64,000 nucleotides of DNA, taken from assembly GCF_007970665.1 (NCBI RefSeq), contig NZ_CP042430.1, positions 992,001 through 1,056,000 of the forward strand. Direction: 5' to 3'. Each line of letters opens with the position of its first letter. Position 1 is the stretch's first letter. Source of the stretch: Baekduia soli (GTDB lineage Bacteria > Actinomycetota > Thermoleophilia > Solirubrobacterales > Solirubrobacteraceae). Below the pieces are notes generated by a model. That model was given only the letters and a program-made list of their open reading frames with translations. It searched no databases and was not told where the DNA came from. The translations under genes and the position numbers were made by a program. Shown here one piece after another: positions 18,086-27,304 of this stretch.

Positions 18086-19474
18086 GTGTCCACCGACGTC
18101 CCCGCCCCGGCCTCCGCCCGCCCGCCTCGCCCCGAGCGCGGGCAGGAGATCGACCTGCGCATCGACTCGCTCGCCTTCGGCGGCGCCGGCGTGGCCCGCA
18201 CGGAGGGCGGCTACGTGCTCTTCGTGCGCGACGCGATCCCCGGCGACCGCGTGCGCGCGGTGGTCACCAAGCGCAAGCGCCACTACGGCGAGGCCCGCAC
18301 CGTCGAGGTCCTCGAGCCCGCGCCCGACCGCCTCGCGCCGCTGGCCGACCACCCGGGCGCGCCGTGGCAGGTCATTCCCTACGCGCGCCAGCTGGAGATC
18401 AAGCAGGGCCAGGTCGACGACGCGCTGCGCCGCCTCGGCGGCCTGGACGGCTTCGAGCTGCACGACATCGTGCCGGCGGTGGAGCAGTGGCGCTACCGCA
18501 ACAAGCTCGAGTTCTCCTTCGGCACCGGCCCGCGGCCTGACCGCGAGCTCATCTGCGGCTTCCACGCACCCGGCTCGTGGGAGGACATCGTGGCCGTGGA
18601 GGACTGCCTGCTGCAGTCCGAGCGCGGCAACCGCGCGCGCCATGAGGTCCTCGCGTGGGCCCGCGCCCAGGGCCTGGGCGCCTATGATCGGCGCACCCAG
18701 GTCGGCGCCCTGCGCAACGTCGTGATCCGCGAGGGGCGGCGCACGGGCGAGCTGCAGGTGCGCCTCGTCGTCAGCGGCGACGTCGGCCTGGACCTCACGT
18801 CGCTGGCCGCCGCCGTGGCGGCCGACAGCCTGCTCGTCACCCGCATCGACACGGTGGGCGAGACCACCGCCGGCGGCCAGACCGAGCTCGTGACCGGCAG
18901 CGCGCCGACCATCGCCGAGGAGCTCGGCGGCCTGCGCTTCCGGCTCTCGGGCCAGGCGTTCTTCCAGACGAACACCGAGATGGCTGAGCAGCTCTACGCG
19001 ATCGCCGCCGACGCGGCCGGGCTGCAGGGCTGGGAGCGCGTCTACGACCTGTTCTGCGGGATCGGCACGATCGGGCTGTCGCTGGCGCCGCGCGCCGGCG
19101 AGGTCTGGGGCCTGGAGATCGTCGAGGAGGCGATCGCCGACGCGATCGAGAACGCCCGCGTCAACGAGATCACCAACGCCCAGTTCTTCGCGGGCGACGT
19201 GCGGCTGGCCCTGCGCGAGCTCGTCGAGAAGGCCGGCCGGCCCGACGTCCTCGTCGTCGACCCGCCGCGCGCGGGCCTCTCCCAGAAGGTCGTGCGCCGC
19301 ATCCTGGAGGCCTCGCCCCGGCGCGTGGTCTACGTGTCATGCAACCCGACGACGCTGGCGCCCAACGCCGCGCAGATGGCCACGGAGGGCTACGCGCTAC
19401 GCAGCGTGCGCCCCGTGGACATGTTCCCCCAGACACCGCACATCGAGTGCGTGGCGGTGCTGGAGCGGGCCTGA
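18086..19474 (+). CDS. TrmA/RlmD-family RNA (uracil-C5)-methyltransferase
   Basis: SAM-dependent enzyme that methylates a uracil in rRNA or tRNA. N-terminal TRAM domain (about 15-75, IDSLAFGGAGVARTEGGYVLFVRDAIPGDRV), central region, then the Rossmann domain with QAFFQTN, VYDLFCGIGTIGLSLA (SAM site), VVDPPRAGL and the catalytic cysteine in YVSCNPTTLA (about residue 417). The CxxC-type Fe-S cysteines usually found after the TRAM domain (CGGCxxQH) are absent here, the region reading PWQVIPYARQLEIK. The start is a GTG at 18086. It has 462 residues, within range. The target nucleotide cannot be told from sequence. Confidence 0.88.
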   Translation: MSTDVPAPASARPPRPERGQEIDLRIDSLAFGGAGVARTEGGYVLFVRDAIPGDRVRAVVTKRKRHYGEARTVEVLEPAPDRLAPLADHPGAPWQVIPYARQLEIKQGQVDDALRRLGGLDGFELHDIVPAVEQWRYRNKLEFSFGTGPRPDRELICGFHAPGSWEDIVAVEDCLLQSERGNRARHEVLAWARAQGLGAYDRRTQVGALRNVVIREGRRTGELQVRLVVSGDVGLDLTSLAAAVAADSLLVTRIDTVGETTAGGQTELVTGSAPTIAEELGGLRFRLSGQAFFQTNTEMAEQLYAIAADAAGLQGWERVYDLFCGIGTIGLSLAPRAGEVWGLEIVEEAIADAIENARVNEITNAQFFAGDVRLALRELVEKAGRPDVLVVDPPRAGLSQKVVRRILEASPRRVVYVSCNPTTLAPNAAQMATEGYALRSVRPVDMFPQTPHIECVAVLERA

Positions 19475-19484
19475 CCCCTGGGGG

Positions 19485-20585
19485 CTACTGCCGGGGGCGA
19501 CCGACCGTCCAGCCCTTGACGGTCTTGGTCGTGTGGTAGTTGACGGTGAACTCGACGTCGCGGGCCATGCCCGTCGCCTCCAGCCGGCTGAGGTCCGACA
19601 GGACCGTGTTGTAGGCGATGGAGTCCACGTCCCAGTCGTCCTTGCGCAGGGTGTTGCCCGGGCAGAAGTCGAGCGCGTCGTGGACCCGGTAGTAGAACGT
19701 GAAGACCTCGTCGACGTCCATGAAGTTCGGGTTGGAGCCGTCGTCGGTCCGCGTGATCTTGATCGTGCCGGACACGTGCCGGGTGTCGAAGCCGAACTCG
19801 GAGTCGGGCGTGACGTGGTCGGCCGTGCCCGAGCCGAAGAGCAGCCCGCCCGCGAGGTCGTTGCGCACGTACGTGAGGTCGTTGCTGATCTCGGTCTCGG
19901 TCAGCTGGCCGCGGTCGGCCGGCTGGATGCTGCCCTGCGTCGCCTCGACGTAGTCGATCTCCATCGAGCGGGTCGCCCCGGTGAGCGAGTACCACAGGAT
20001 CCCCGCCTCGCGCCGGCGCCAGCGGTCGATGAGCACCTGCTCGATGCCGATCGCCCGGGGATCGGACCGCTTCGTCATCGCGTCGGTGTCGTGCGTGATG
20101 TCGTCCTGGGCCAGCTGGCGGCTGATGCAGTTGTCGGTGTCCGGGTAGGCGTAGCTCGTGCGCTGCGCCTCGAGGTACTTGGCGTAGGCCTCACCGACCA
20201 GGTCGCAGTGGCAGCGCTCCGTGAGCTTGTCGGGCACGATCGCCGCGTAGAGGTCCCAGGTCAGCTTCGCGTCGTGGTAGTCCTTGTACGGCGGGAAGGG
20301 CTTGCAGTCGTGCTCGGGGTTGTCCAGGCCCTTGGTCGCCCACGACGGGTTGGGGTTGGGCGCCGGCCGCGGTGAGGCCCGGCGGCGCTGGAGCAGGGCC
20401 TGCGGCGCGCGGCCCCGGTGGGCGAGCGCGGCGACGGCGCGGTTGCCCACCGTGCGCTGCAGTGCCAGGGCGCGTGCCTGCAGCGCCGATCCCGACGCCG
20501 GGGCCTGCGCGGGACCGCCCACGGCTCGGGTCCGCTCGGACTCGGCGGCGGCCTCCGGCGCGGCATGCTCGGGCCCGGTCGGCAC
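19485..20585 (-). CDS. protein with N-terminal LQR...GN.AV motif, possible contractile-injection-system cargo
   Basis: Start chosen at GTG 20585 because GGGAGG lies 8 nt upstream. The 366-residue product has a disordered N terminus, then ALQRTVGNRAVAAL (about 41-54) and LLQRRR (64-69). This LQR..GN.AV...LQR pattern is known from N termini of actinobacterial proteins linked to extracellular contractile injection systems, often followed by DUF4157. No DUF4157 HExxH is seen here. The rest (80-366) is a strand-rich, Cys-containing domain (CHCDLVGEAYAKYLEA; FYYRVHDALDFCPGN; LSRLEATGMARDVEF) that I cannot name. No injection-system genes are in the window. Its stop is 10 bp from the convergent methyltransferase gene. 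Confidence 0.65.
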   Translation of the reverse strand: MPTGPEHAAPEAAAESERTRAVGGPAQAPASGSALQARALALQRTVGNRAVAALAHRGRAPQALLQRRRASPRPAPNPNPSWATKGLDNPEHDCKPFPPYKDYHDAKLTWDLYAAIVPDKLTERCHCDLVGEAYAKYLEAQRTSYAYPDTDNCISRQLAQDDITHDTDAMTKRSDPRAIGIEQVLIDRWRRREAGILWYSLTGATRSMEIDYVEATQGSIQPADRGQLTETEISNDLTYVRNDLAGGLLFGSGTADHVTPDSEFGFDTRHVSGTIKITRTDDGSNPNFMDVDEVFTFYYRVHDALDFCPGNTLRKDDWDVDSIAYNTVLSDLSRLEATGMARDVEFTVNYHTTKTVKGWTVGRPRQ

Positions 20586-20715
20586 AGCGCCACCCTCCCA
20601 GGTCGGTTGCCGGGCGTCAAAGGGCCGTCCGGCCGCGGCGGGGCACGCCTTTCCCGCGGCCGCGCGATGTGGCAGAGTGGCGCCGGAACGTCGTAAGTCC
20701 GACATCGGAGATCCC

Positions 20716-21492
20716 ATGCCCAAGGTCTGTGTCCTCGTGCCGTTCGCCCTCGATGAGCAGGGGATGGCCAACCGCCGGCTCCAGCAGGAGTCCGTCGACC
20801 TGGGCCCGGACATGGAGTTCGTCTACAAGCCCGTCAAGGCCGGGCCGGAGTTCTACGACAGCTATCACGACTACGTGCTCGCCGACCTCGGCATGCTCGA
20901 GGCCGGCGTCGAGGCCGCGGAGGAGGGCTTCGACGCGGTCTGCATCGACACGATGAGCGACTCGGGCGTCAACGCCCTGCGCTCCGTGCTCGACATCCCC
21001 GTCATCGCGCCCGGCAAGGCCTCCTACCTCATGGCGCTGCTGCTCGGCCACAAGTTCTCCGTGCTGACCCAGTGGGACGGGTGGCTTGCGCTCTACCGCA
21101 AGGGCCTGCAGGAGTACGGCCTTACGCACCTGTGCGCGTCGCTGCGCTCCATCAACCTGCTGCCCGACGTCTCCAACCTGCTCGGCGGCAAGGAGGAGGT
21201 CGTCTTCCCGCTGCTCGTCGAGGCCGGCCTGCAGTGCGTGGCCGACGGCGCCGACGTGATCTGCCTGGGGTCGACGACGATGCACCAGGCCCACGCCCAC
21301 CTCAGCGAGCACCTGCCCGTCCCCGTGATCAACCCCGGGCCGCTGACCTACAAGCTGGCCGAGGCCGTGCTGGGGCTGGGCCTGAGCCAGAGCCGGACGG
21401 CGTACCCGCGGCCCAACGTCGAGCTGCTCGACGTGGTGCAGGCGATGGTGGCCGCCGGCGTGCAGGCCAAGGCCGCGCGGCCACCGGCCTGA
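20716..21492 (+). CDS. Asp/Glu/hydantoin racemase-fold protein lacking both catalytic cysteines
   Basis: A 258-residue member of the Asp/Glu racemase superfamily, closest in pattern to hydantoin racemases. In those enzymes two cysteines act as acid and base. Here the first lies in DTMSDSG (Thr79 where family members have Cys) and the second in LGSTTMHQ (Ser186 where they have Cys). Classical two-base racemisation is therefore unlikely, and the protein may be a lyase, isomerase or binding protein. Context: it is followed by, and convergent with, the hydantoinase-type B and A genes, the usual partners of HyuE. The 130 bp upstream separate it from the divergent LQR-motif gene and probably hold both promoters. 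Confidence 0.8.
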   Translation: MPKVCVLVPFALDEQGMANRRLQQESVDLGPDMEFVYKPVKAGPEFYDSYHDYVLADLGMLEAGVEAAEEGFDAVCIDTMSDSGVNALRSVLDIPVIAPGKASYLMALLLGHKFSVLTQWDGWLALYRKGLQEYGLTHLCASLRSINLLPDVSNLLGGKEEVVFPLLVEAGLQCVADGADVICLGSTTMHQAHAHLSEHLPVPVINPGPLTYKLAEAVLGLGLSQSRTAYPRPNVELLDVVQAMVAAGVQAKAARPPA

Positions 21493-21520
21493 CGCCTGCG
21501 GGTGCCCGCCGGCGCCGGGC

Positions 21521-23852
21521 TCAGCCCGGGCCGGCCAGCCTCATGTCGGCCCACGGCTCGTCGGCGGCGCGCGACACGTCGGTCGTCAGCAGCACGGCGC
21601 AGCCCGGGCAGCAGTACTGGCGCAGGACGATGGGGACGTCGAGCCGATCGACCGGGTCGGCCTTGGCGCCGACGAGCTCGGTCGTCGGGCCCTCGTGCAG
21701 CAGCACGTGGCGCTTGAAGTCCGCCGCGTAGTCGCAGAGCACCGCGTCGCAGCGCGCGCACGCCAGGACGCGCCGGCCGCCGTCGTCGCGGGCCACGATC
21801 GCCTCGTGCAGGCGCCGCGGCGGCCCGCCGGTGGCGGCCACCGGATCGGCGGGGTCCGCCTCGGGGAAGCGGTCGGCCGCCCGCGGCCACACCTTTCGCG
21901 CGCGGCGGATCGCGGTCCGCGCGCAGGCCGTGGCGTCGGCGTCCACGGCCCCGGTCGCGTCGAGCTCGACGCCGTAGTGGCGCCGCGCGGCCTCGATCGA
22001 CGTCCGGCCCTCGTGGACGTCGGCGGCCACCCGCTCGGGCTCACGCTCCAGCGGGTCGCCGTAGCCCCCGCCCCCGCCGACGATGTACTCGATCACGTCG
22101 TCGGGGCCGAGGGGCATCTCGTTGCCCTGCTTGGGCCGGGTGAACGTGCTGCCCGCCTGCAGGTCGGCGACGTCGGTGGGCAGCCGGCTCTCGGCGAAGC
22201 GCGCGTGGATGTCGGTGTCGCGGCGCACGAGGGCGTGGTTGGACGGGCAGGGCAGGCCGCCCTGCGTCCCCGGCGCGCAGGTGGCCGACAGCGTCATGCC
22301 CGCGCCGAAGTTCGCCACGCTCATCGTCTGGGCCTTGTAGGGCATGAAGGCGTAGGCGAAGCCCGTGCCCGCCCGCTGGCGCCCGGCGCCGCCCGAGTCG
22401 GGCAGGTCGCGCCGGTAGAGGTACATCAACGGGTACCAGTTCTCGACGTCCTCGACGTTGATGAGCAGCGACATGGGCTGAACGAGAGCCCGGCGCTGTC
22501 GACGCCGTCGCTGTGGGAGCGCGCGCCCTGGCCGCCGGAGAACGAGTCCAGCACGGCCGAGCCGTAGTAGTCGCCGTCGGCGTTGCGGCCGGTGACGACC
22601 GGCACCGCGTAGTCGGGCGGGGAGGCGAGGATGCTGTCGGCCAGCCCCGCGTCGGTGGCCAGCATCCGGTTGATGCAGTTCTGCACGGCGCCGACCTGGT
22701 TGACGCAGGTCAGCACGCCGGCCCCGACGGCCGCCGGGTAGTCGACGCAGTTCAGCAGCCCGGGCGTCAGGTCGAAGTCGATGTTGCGCATCGCCCCGCC
22801 GATCGCGAGCAGGTGCTCGGGGAACAGCGTGGGGTTCATGGCCGCCACGGCGGCGCCCGTGAACGACACCAGGCCGATGCCGTTGGGGCCCTCCATCTGC
22901 AGGTCGGAGCCCGTGTTGGTGATCGTGATCCGGTCCCCGCGCTTGGTGACGTTGACCTGCACGGCGTAGGTCCCGCGGTCTCCGGGCAGCTTCTCGTCGA
23001 CGTAGCGGCGCTCGGACCAGGTGCCGTCGGGGATCTTGGCGAGCTTCTCGCGGAAGGACTGTTGGCAGGTGTCCAGCACGCGGCGCATCGCCGCCTTGAC
23101 GGTCGCCGCGCCGAAGTCCTCGCACAGCTCCCCGATGGCCTGCGCGGCATAGCGGCAGCCGGCGATCTGCGCGCGCATGTCCAGCGCGACCATGTCGGGC
23201 ATGCGCGACTGGCGCTTGTACATCAGCTCGAGATCGGGGCGCATCCGGCCGCCTTCGAGCAGCTTGATCACCCCGAAGATGGTCGGGTCGCTGTAGACGT
23301 CGGGCGCGTTCTGCGGCCAGCCCCCGGCACCGTGCCGCCCAGGTCGTACTGGTGGCCGGCGTTGGACACCCAGGCGAAGATGCGGCCGTCGACGAAGACG
23401 GGCTGGGCGAACGTGACGTCCATCTCGTGGACCGCGCCGATCCACGGGTCGTTGCAGATGTACAGGTCGCCCTCGCCGATGCCCGGGTCGGCGGCGAAGC
23501 GCTCCATGACGTAGCGGATCGTGAACGTGGCGCCGGCGTTGAGGAACTGCACGAACGGGGCGTTCATGATGAACTCGGCATCCTCGGTGAGGATGCACAT
23601 GTTGAAGTCCAGCGACTGGAAGACGGGGGAGCCCGACACCCGCGTCACCGTCTCGCCATGGGCGATGTTGATGGTGAACAGCCGGTTGCGGATCACCTGG
23701 TAGGTGATGGGGTCGAGGTCCTCGACGGCCTCCGTGTGCAGCGGCACCGTGCCGGCGATCTTCTCGTGCCAGTCCGGTCCGGGGTGGTAGCCGTGGACCT
23801 TGCCGTCCCAGCTGATCGGGGGCTGCGGCTCGACGTCCGGGGCGATGGCCAT
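21521..23852 (-). pseudogene. hydantoinase B / acetone-acetophenone carboxylase-type subunit with C-terminal zinc ribbon (copy 1), two frameshifts
   Basis: B subunit of the N-methylhydantoinase/ketone-carboxylase family. Three collinear pieces form one protein. Frame 1 from 23852 has DPITYQVIRNRLFTI and ICNDPWIGAVHEMDV. One G/C is missing at 23321-23325 (PGGWPQNAPDVY restored). Frame 2 runs to DSAGLSF. Another base is missing near 22480. Frame 3 then has QPMSLLINVEDVENWYP and GGGGGYGDPLERE. Corrected length is 777 residues, close to the intact copy 2 (775). The last 80 residues hold CARC and CPGC pairs, an acetone-carboxylase-gamma-like zinc ribbon. It is 4 bp after hyuA copy 1 and surely cotranscribed. 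Both gaps are single bases, so sequence error is possible. Confidence 0.88.
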
Positions 23853-23855
23853 GGG

Positions 23856-25985
23856 TCAGTCCTCCAGGGAGATGGTGACGTTGCCGCGGGCGTCGACGGC
23901 GGCGGTCGCCCCGCCGGGGACGACGATCGTGGTGTTGGGCAGCTCGACGATCGCCGGGCCGTCCAACATGGCCCCGGCGAACAGGGCCTCCGAGCGGTAC
24001 ACGGCGACCGACCGCGGCGTCAGGCCGGCCTCGTAGAGGATGACGTCGCGATGGGCGAACGGCTCCGCCCCGGCCGCCGTCTGCTGCGCCACCCCCGCCT
24101 CGGCGGCGTGCTCGCGGGGCCGCGCCCGGGCCCGCACGCGCAGCCCGGTGACGGCGAAGCCCGCGTCGGCGTAGCCGGTGCCCTCGCCGTACACGCGCTC
24201 GTAGTCGGTCTGGAACGTGTCGACGAGGTGCTCGAGCGTGGCGTCGTCGTAGTCGCCCGCGGGCGCATCGATCTCGATCTCGTTGACCTGCAGCGAGTAG
24301 CGCATGTCGGCGTGGCGGGTGACGATGAGGTCCTCGCGGGCGATGCCGTTGTCGGCCATGCGCTGGACGGCGCGCGCCTCGATCTCGTCGAACACCGCGG
24401 TGATCGCGGCGGCGTCGAACGGGTTGCGCATCCTCTGGGCGACCTCCTGGACGACGAGGGGCGCGGCGCCGGCGATGCCGAACGCCGACCAGCCCGAGGC
24501 GAAGTCCCCGAGCGGGACCACGACCTTGGACATGCCGACGTGGCGGGCGACGGAGGCGCCGTGCACGGGGCCCGCCCCGCCGTAGGCGTACAGGGTGAAG
24601 CCGCGCGGGTCGATGCCCTTCTGCACGCTGGCCAGCCGGATCGCGTCGGCCATCCCGTTGTCGACGATGCGCAGCGCCGCGGCGGCGGTCTCCTCGGGCC
24701 CCAGCCCGAGCGGCCGGCCGGCCTCGGCCAGCGCCGCCCGCGCGGCCTCCACATCGAGCTCGACCTCGCCGGCCAGGAAGTAGCCGGGGTCCAGGATGCC
24801 GGCGACGAGGTTGGCGTCGGTGACCGTCGGCTCGGTCCCGCCGCGGCCCACGCACACCGGGCCCGGCACGGCGCTCGCGCTCTCGGGGCCGACGCGCAGG
24901 CTGCCCATCGCCGGGTCGAAGCGGATGATGGAGCCGCCCCCGGCGCCGACGGACCGCACGTCCAGCGTCGGCACCCAGTACTCGTACTGGTCGTGCCAGG
25001 AGGTCCGCCGGCTGAGGGCCACGCCGTTGTGCACGAGGCCGACGTCGAACGTCGTGCCGCCCATGTCGGCGGTGATGACGTCGGGCGCGGCGGCCGCGGC
25101 GTGGCCGTTGCCGGAGGCCGGCGCGGTCGCGGCCTTGTGGGAGCCGATGAGCCCGGCCACGGGCCCCGAGCCGATCGTCAGCACCGGCAGCCGGCGCGCC
25201 TCCGTCGTGGAGATCAGCCCGCCCGAGCACGTCATGATCTGGACCTGGCCCGGGAAGCCGAGCGCGGTGCAGCGCTCCTGCAGGACCGCCAGGTAGCGGT
25301 CCATGACCGGCCCGATGAGCGCGTTCATGACGGTGGCGACCGTCCGCTCGTACTCGCCCGAGCGGTGCACGACCTGGGAGGCGACCGACACGAAGATCCC
25401 CGGCGCCATCTCGCGGACGATCTCGGCGGCGCGCAGCTCGTGGGCGTCGTTGCGGATCGACCACAGCAGCGAGATCGCGATGGCCTCCGCACCGGCGTCC
25501 AGCAGCTCCTGCACGGCCTCGCGCAGCTGGGGCTCGTTGAGCGCGGCGACCACGTCGCCGTCGGAGCCGATGCGCTCGTCGACCTCGCGGACGAGGTCGC
25601 GGGGGACCAGCGGCGCGGGCTTGTGGTGGTGGGCGACGTCGGCGACGTAGGCAGGCGACGCGTTCTGCAGGCGCCGCCCGGCCTTCATCTGGAAGAGCGA
25701 GTCGCGGTGCCCGCGCGTCGTCAGCAGCGCGACCTTCGCCGTGCGTCCCTCGACGAGGGCGTTGGTCCCCACGGTGCACCCGTGGTAGACGCCGTCGGCG
25801 CCGGCCAGCAGCTCGGGGCCCGTCGTGCCCAGGTGCTGGGCGACGGACGCGATGGAGGCGATGAAGCCGTCGTGGAAGTCCGGCGGGGTCGAGAACGCCT
25901 TGCCGATCTGGACCTCGCCCGAGGGCTGGACCGCGATGCAGTCGGTGAACGTGCCGCCGATGTCGACACCCAGCACTACGCCCAT
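23856..25985 (-). CDS. hydantoinase A / ketone carboxylase-type ATP-binding subunit (copy 1)
   Basis: A 709-residue ASKHA-fold ATPase subunit that pairs with the B subunit. It starts VLGVDIGGTFTDCIAV, the phosphate-1 motif, has HGCTVGTNALVEGR and a second nucleotide motif VITADMGGTTFDVGLV, then VGAGGGSIIRFDP and GGAGPVHGASVARHVG. In the family, A and B subunits hydrolyse hydantoins or 5-oxoproline, or carboxylate acetone/acetophenone, with ATP. The zinc ribbon on the partner B subunit favours the carboxylase side, but the substrate is unknown. The ATG at 25985 follows the acyl-CoA dehydrogenase gene by 37 bp, so three genes (dehydrogenase, A, B) likely form an operon. Confidence 0.92.
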   Translation of the reverse strand: MGVVLGVDIGGTFTDCIAVQPSGEVQIGKAFSTPPDFHDGFIASIASVAQHLGTTGPELLAGADGVYHGCTVGTNALVEGRTAKVALLTTRGHRDSLFQMKAGRRLQNASPAYVADVAHHHKPAPLVPRDLVREVDERIGSDGDVVAALNEPQLREAVQELLDAGAEAIAISLLWSIRNDAHELRAAEIVREMAPGIFVSVASQVVHRSGEYERTVATVMNALIGPVMDRYLAVLQERCTALGFPGQVQIMTCSGGLISTTEARRLPVLTIGSGPVAGLIGSHKAATAPASGNGHAAAAAPDVITADMGGTTFDVGLVHNGVALSRRTSWHDQYEYWVPTLDVRSVGAGGGSIIRFDPAMGSLRVGPESASAVPGPVCVGRGGTEPTVTDANLVAGILDPGYFLAGEVELDVEAARAALAEAGRPLGLGPEETAAAALRIVDNGMADAIRLASVQKGIDPRGFTLYAYGGAGPVHGASVARHVGMSKVVVPLGDFASGWSAFGIAGAAPLVVQEVAQRMRNPFDAAAITAVFDEIEARAVQRMADNGIAREDLIVTRHADMRYSLQVNEIEIDAPAGDYDDATLEHLVDTFQTDYERVYGEGTGYADAGFAVTGLRVRARARPREHAAEAGVAQQTAAGAEPFAHRDVILYEAGLTPRSVAVYRSEALFAGAMLDGPAIVELPNTTIVVPGGATAAVDARGNVTISLED

Positions 25986-26022
25986 GCCGTGCTCCTGTCC
26001 TGCCGATTGACCGGCGCCGCCC

Positions 26023-27174
26023 TCATGGGCGGTGCCCGAAGCGCCGCCCGACGAGCTCGGCGGCGATCATGCTGCGGTGGATCTCCGAGGTGCCACCGGC
26101 CACCGCGTAGGGCCGGACGTACCGGTAGAGCCACTCGAGCGGCTCCGTGTCGACCGACATGCCCATCGCGCCGTGGATCTGCATGGCCTCGTCGCAGACG
26201 AAGCACGCGGTCTCGACGGTCGCCACCTTTGCCGCCGACGACAGCGCCCGGTCGGGCAGGCCGTCCTCCGTGTCGGCCGAGATCGCGCGATGCAGCAGCA
26301 GGCGCGCGCTCTGGAGTCGGATGTACATGTCGGCGAGCTTGGCCTGCACGAGCTGGAAGTCGGCGATCGGCCGGCCGAACTGCGTGCGCGACTCGGCGTA
26401 GGCGACGGACTGCTCGAAGGCGATCTGCGCGATGCCGAGCACCATGGCGCCGGCCGCGCAGCGCTCGACGGTGTAGGACCCGAGCAGCTTGCGCATCGCC
26501 TCGCCGGTGAACAGGACGTTGGCGGCAGGGACCAGCGCGTCGGCGAACGTGAGCTCGCACCAGGGCGCGTCGCCCATCCAGCGCCGCGGCTCGCTCAGGG
26601 TCAGCCCGGGGGTGTCGCGGTCGACGATCACGGCGCCGATGCCCTTCGCGCCGGGCCCGAACCGGACGAAGACGAGGTAGAAGTCGGCGTCCTCGGCCGG
26701 GCCGGCCGGCCGCTTGAAGCCGTTGAGGCGGCAGCCCTCGGCGGTCATCGTCGCCTGGGTGGTGAGGTCGGTCAGCGCCGTGCCGGCCTCGGGCTCGGTC
26801 AGCGAGATCCAGCAGCCCGAGCGCCCGGCCGCCACCGGCGGGACATAGCGCGCCTTCTGGTCCTCCGTGCCCCACTCGGCGATGAACATCGCGGGCCCGC
26901 AGATCGCCATGACCGCGTGGTCGCCGGTCACCGGGCAGGCGTGGGCGATGCGCTCGATGGCCAGCAGCCCGTCGAGGTAGGGGCGGCCCGAGCCGCCGTG
27001 GGCCTCGGGCAGGCAGACGCCGAGGACGCCGAGCTCGCCCAGGCGCCGCAGGTTGTCGCGCGGCACCTCGCGCCGGAAGCGCTGCTCGAACGCCTTGGGC
27101 CGGAACTCCCGCATGCCGACGTCGTCGATGAGGTCGACGAGCTCCTGCTGCGCGGGGCTGAGATCGAAGTCCAT
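26023..27174 (-). CDS. acyl-CoA dehydrogenase
   Basis: FAD-dependent alpha,beta-dehydrogenase of 383 residues. It shows WISLTEPEAGTALTDL (flavin/substrate loop), RTQFGRPIADFQLVQ and QIHGAMGM. The canonical catalytic Glu of the C-terminal (Y/F)EGT motif is missing, because the loop reads AGGTSEIHR (Gly360). A Glu237 occurs in SYTVERCAAG, at the position used as base by isovaleryl- and long-chain acyl-CoA dehydrogenases, so the enzyme is probably active with the shifted base. It is first in an operon with hydantoinase A and B. A TCTACT hexamer ends 9 nt before the ATG. The substrate is likely branched or bulky, by inference. Confidence 0.92.
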   Translation of the reverse strand: MDFDLSPAQQELVDLIDDVGMREFRPKAFEQRFRREVPRDNLRRLGELGVLGVCLPEAHGGSGRPYLDGLLAIERIAHACPVTGDHAVMAICGPAMFIAEWGTEDQKARYVPPVAAGRSGCWISLTEPEAGTALTDLTTQATMTAEGCRLNGFKRPAGPAEDADFYLVFVRFGPGAKGIGAVIVDRDTPGLTLSEPRRWMGDAPWCELTFADALVPAANVLFTGEAMRKLLGSYTVERCAAGAMVLGIAQIAFEQSVAYAESRTQFGRPIADFQLVQAKLADMYIRLQSARLLLHRAISADTEDGLPDRALSSAAKVATVETACFVCDEAMQIHGAMGMSVDTEPLEWLYRYVRPYAVAGGTSEIHRSMIAAELVGRRFGHRP

Positions 27175-27289
27175 GGCGGGGCCAGTAGACCATCCCACCA
27201 CCGGCCCGGCACCCCGACATCCGCTAGTCCCGGGACCCAGCCCGGTGCGTCCGCGCGTCCGACGGGGATCGCCGAGGGCCGCGGCGGGG

Positions 27290-27304
27290 TAGCGTTCGCG
27301 GACC
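27290..27304 (+). promoter_or_regulatory. putative leaderless -10 (TAGCGT) of the MFS gene
   Basis: TAGCGT at 27290-27295, 9 nt, then the GTG at 27305. The 130-bp divergent space to the acyl-CoA dehydrogenase holds no other signal that I can see. Confidence 0.4.
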
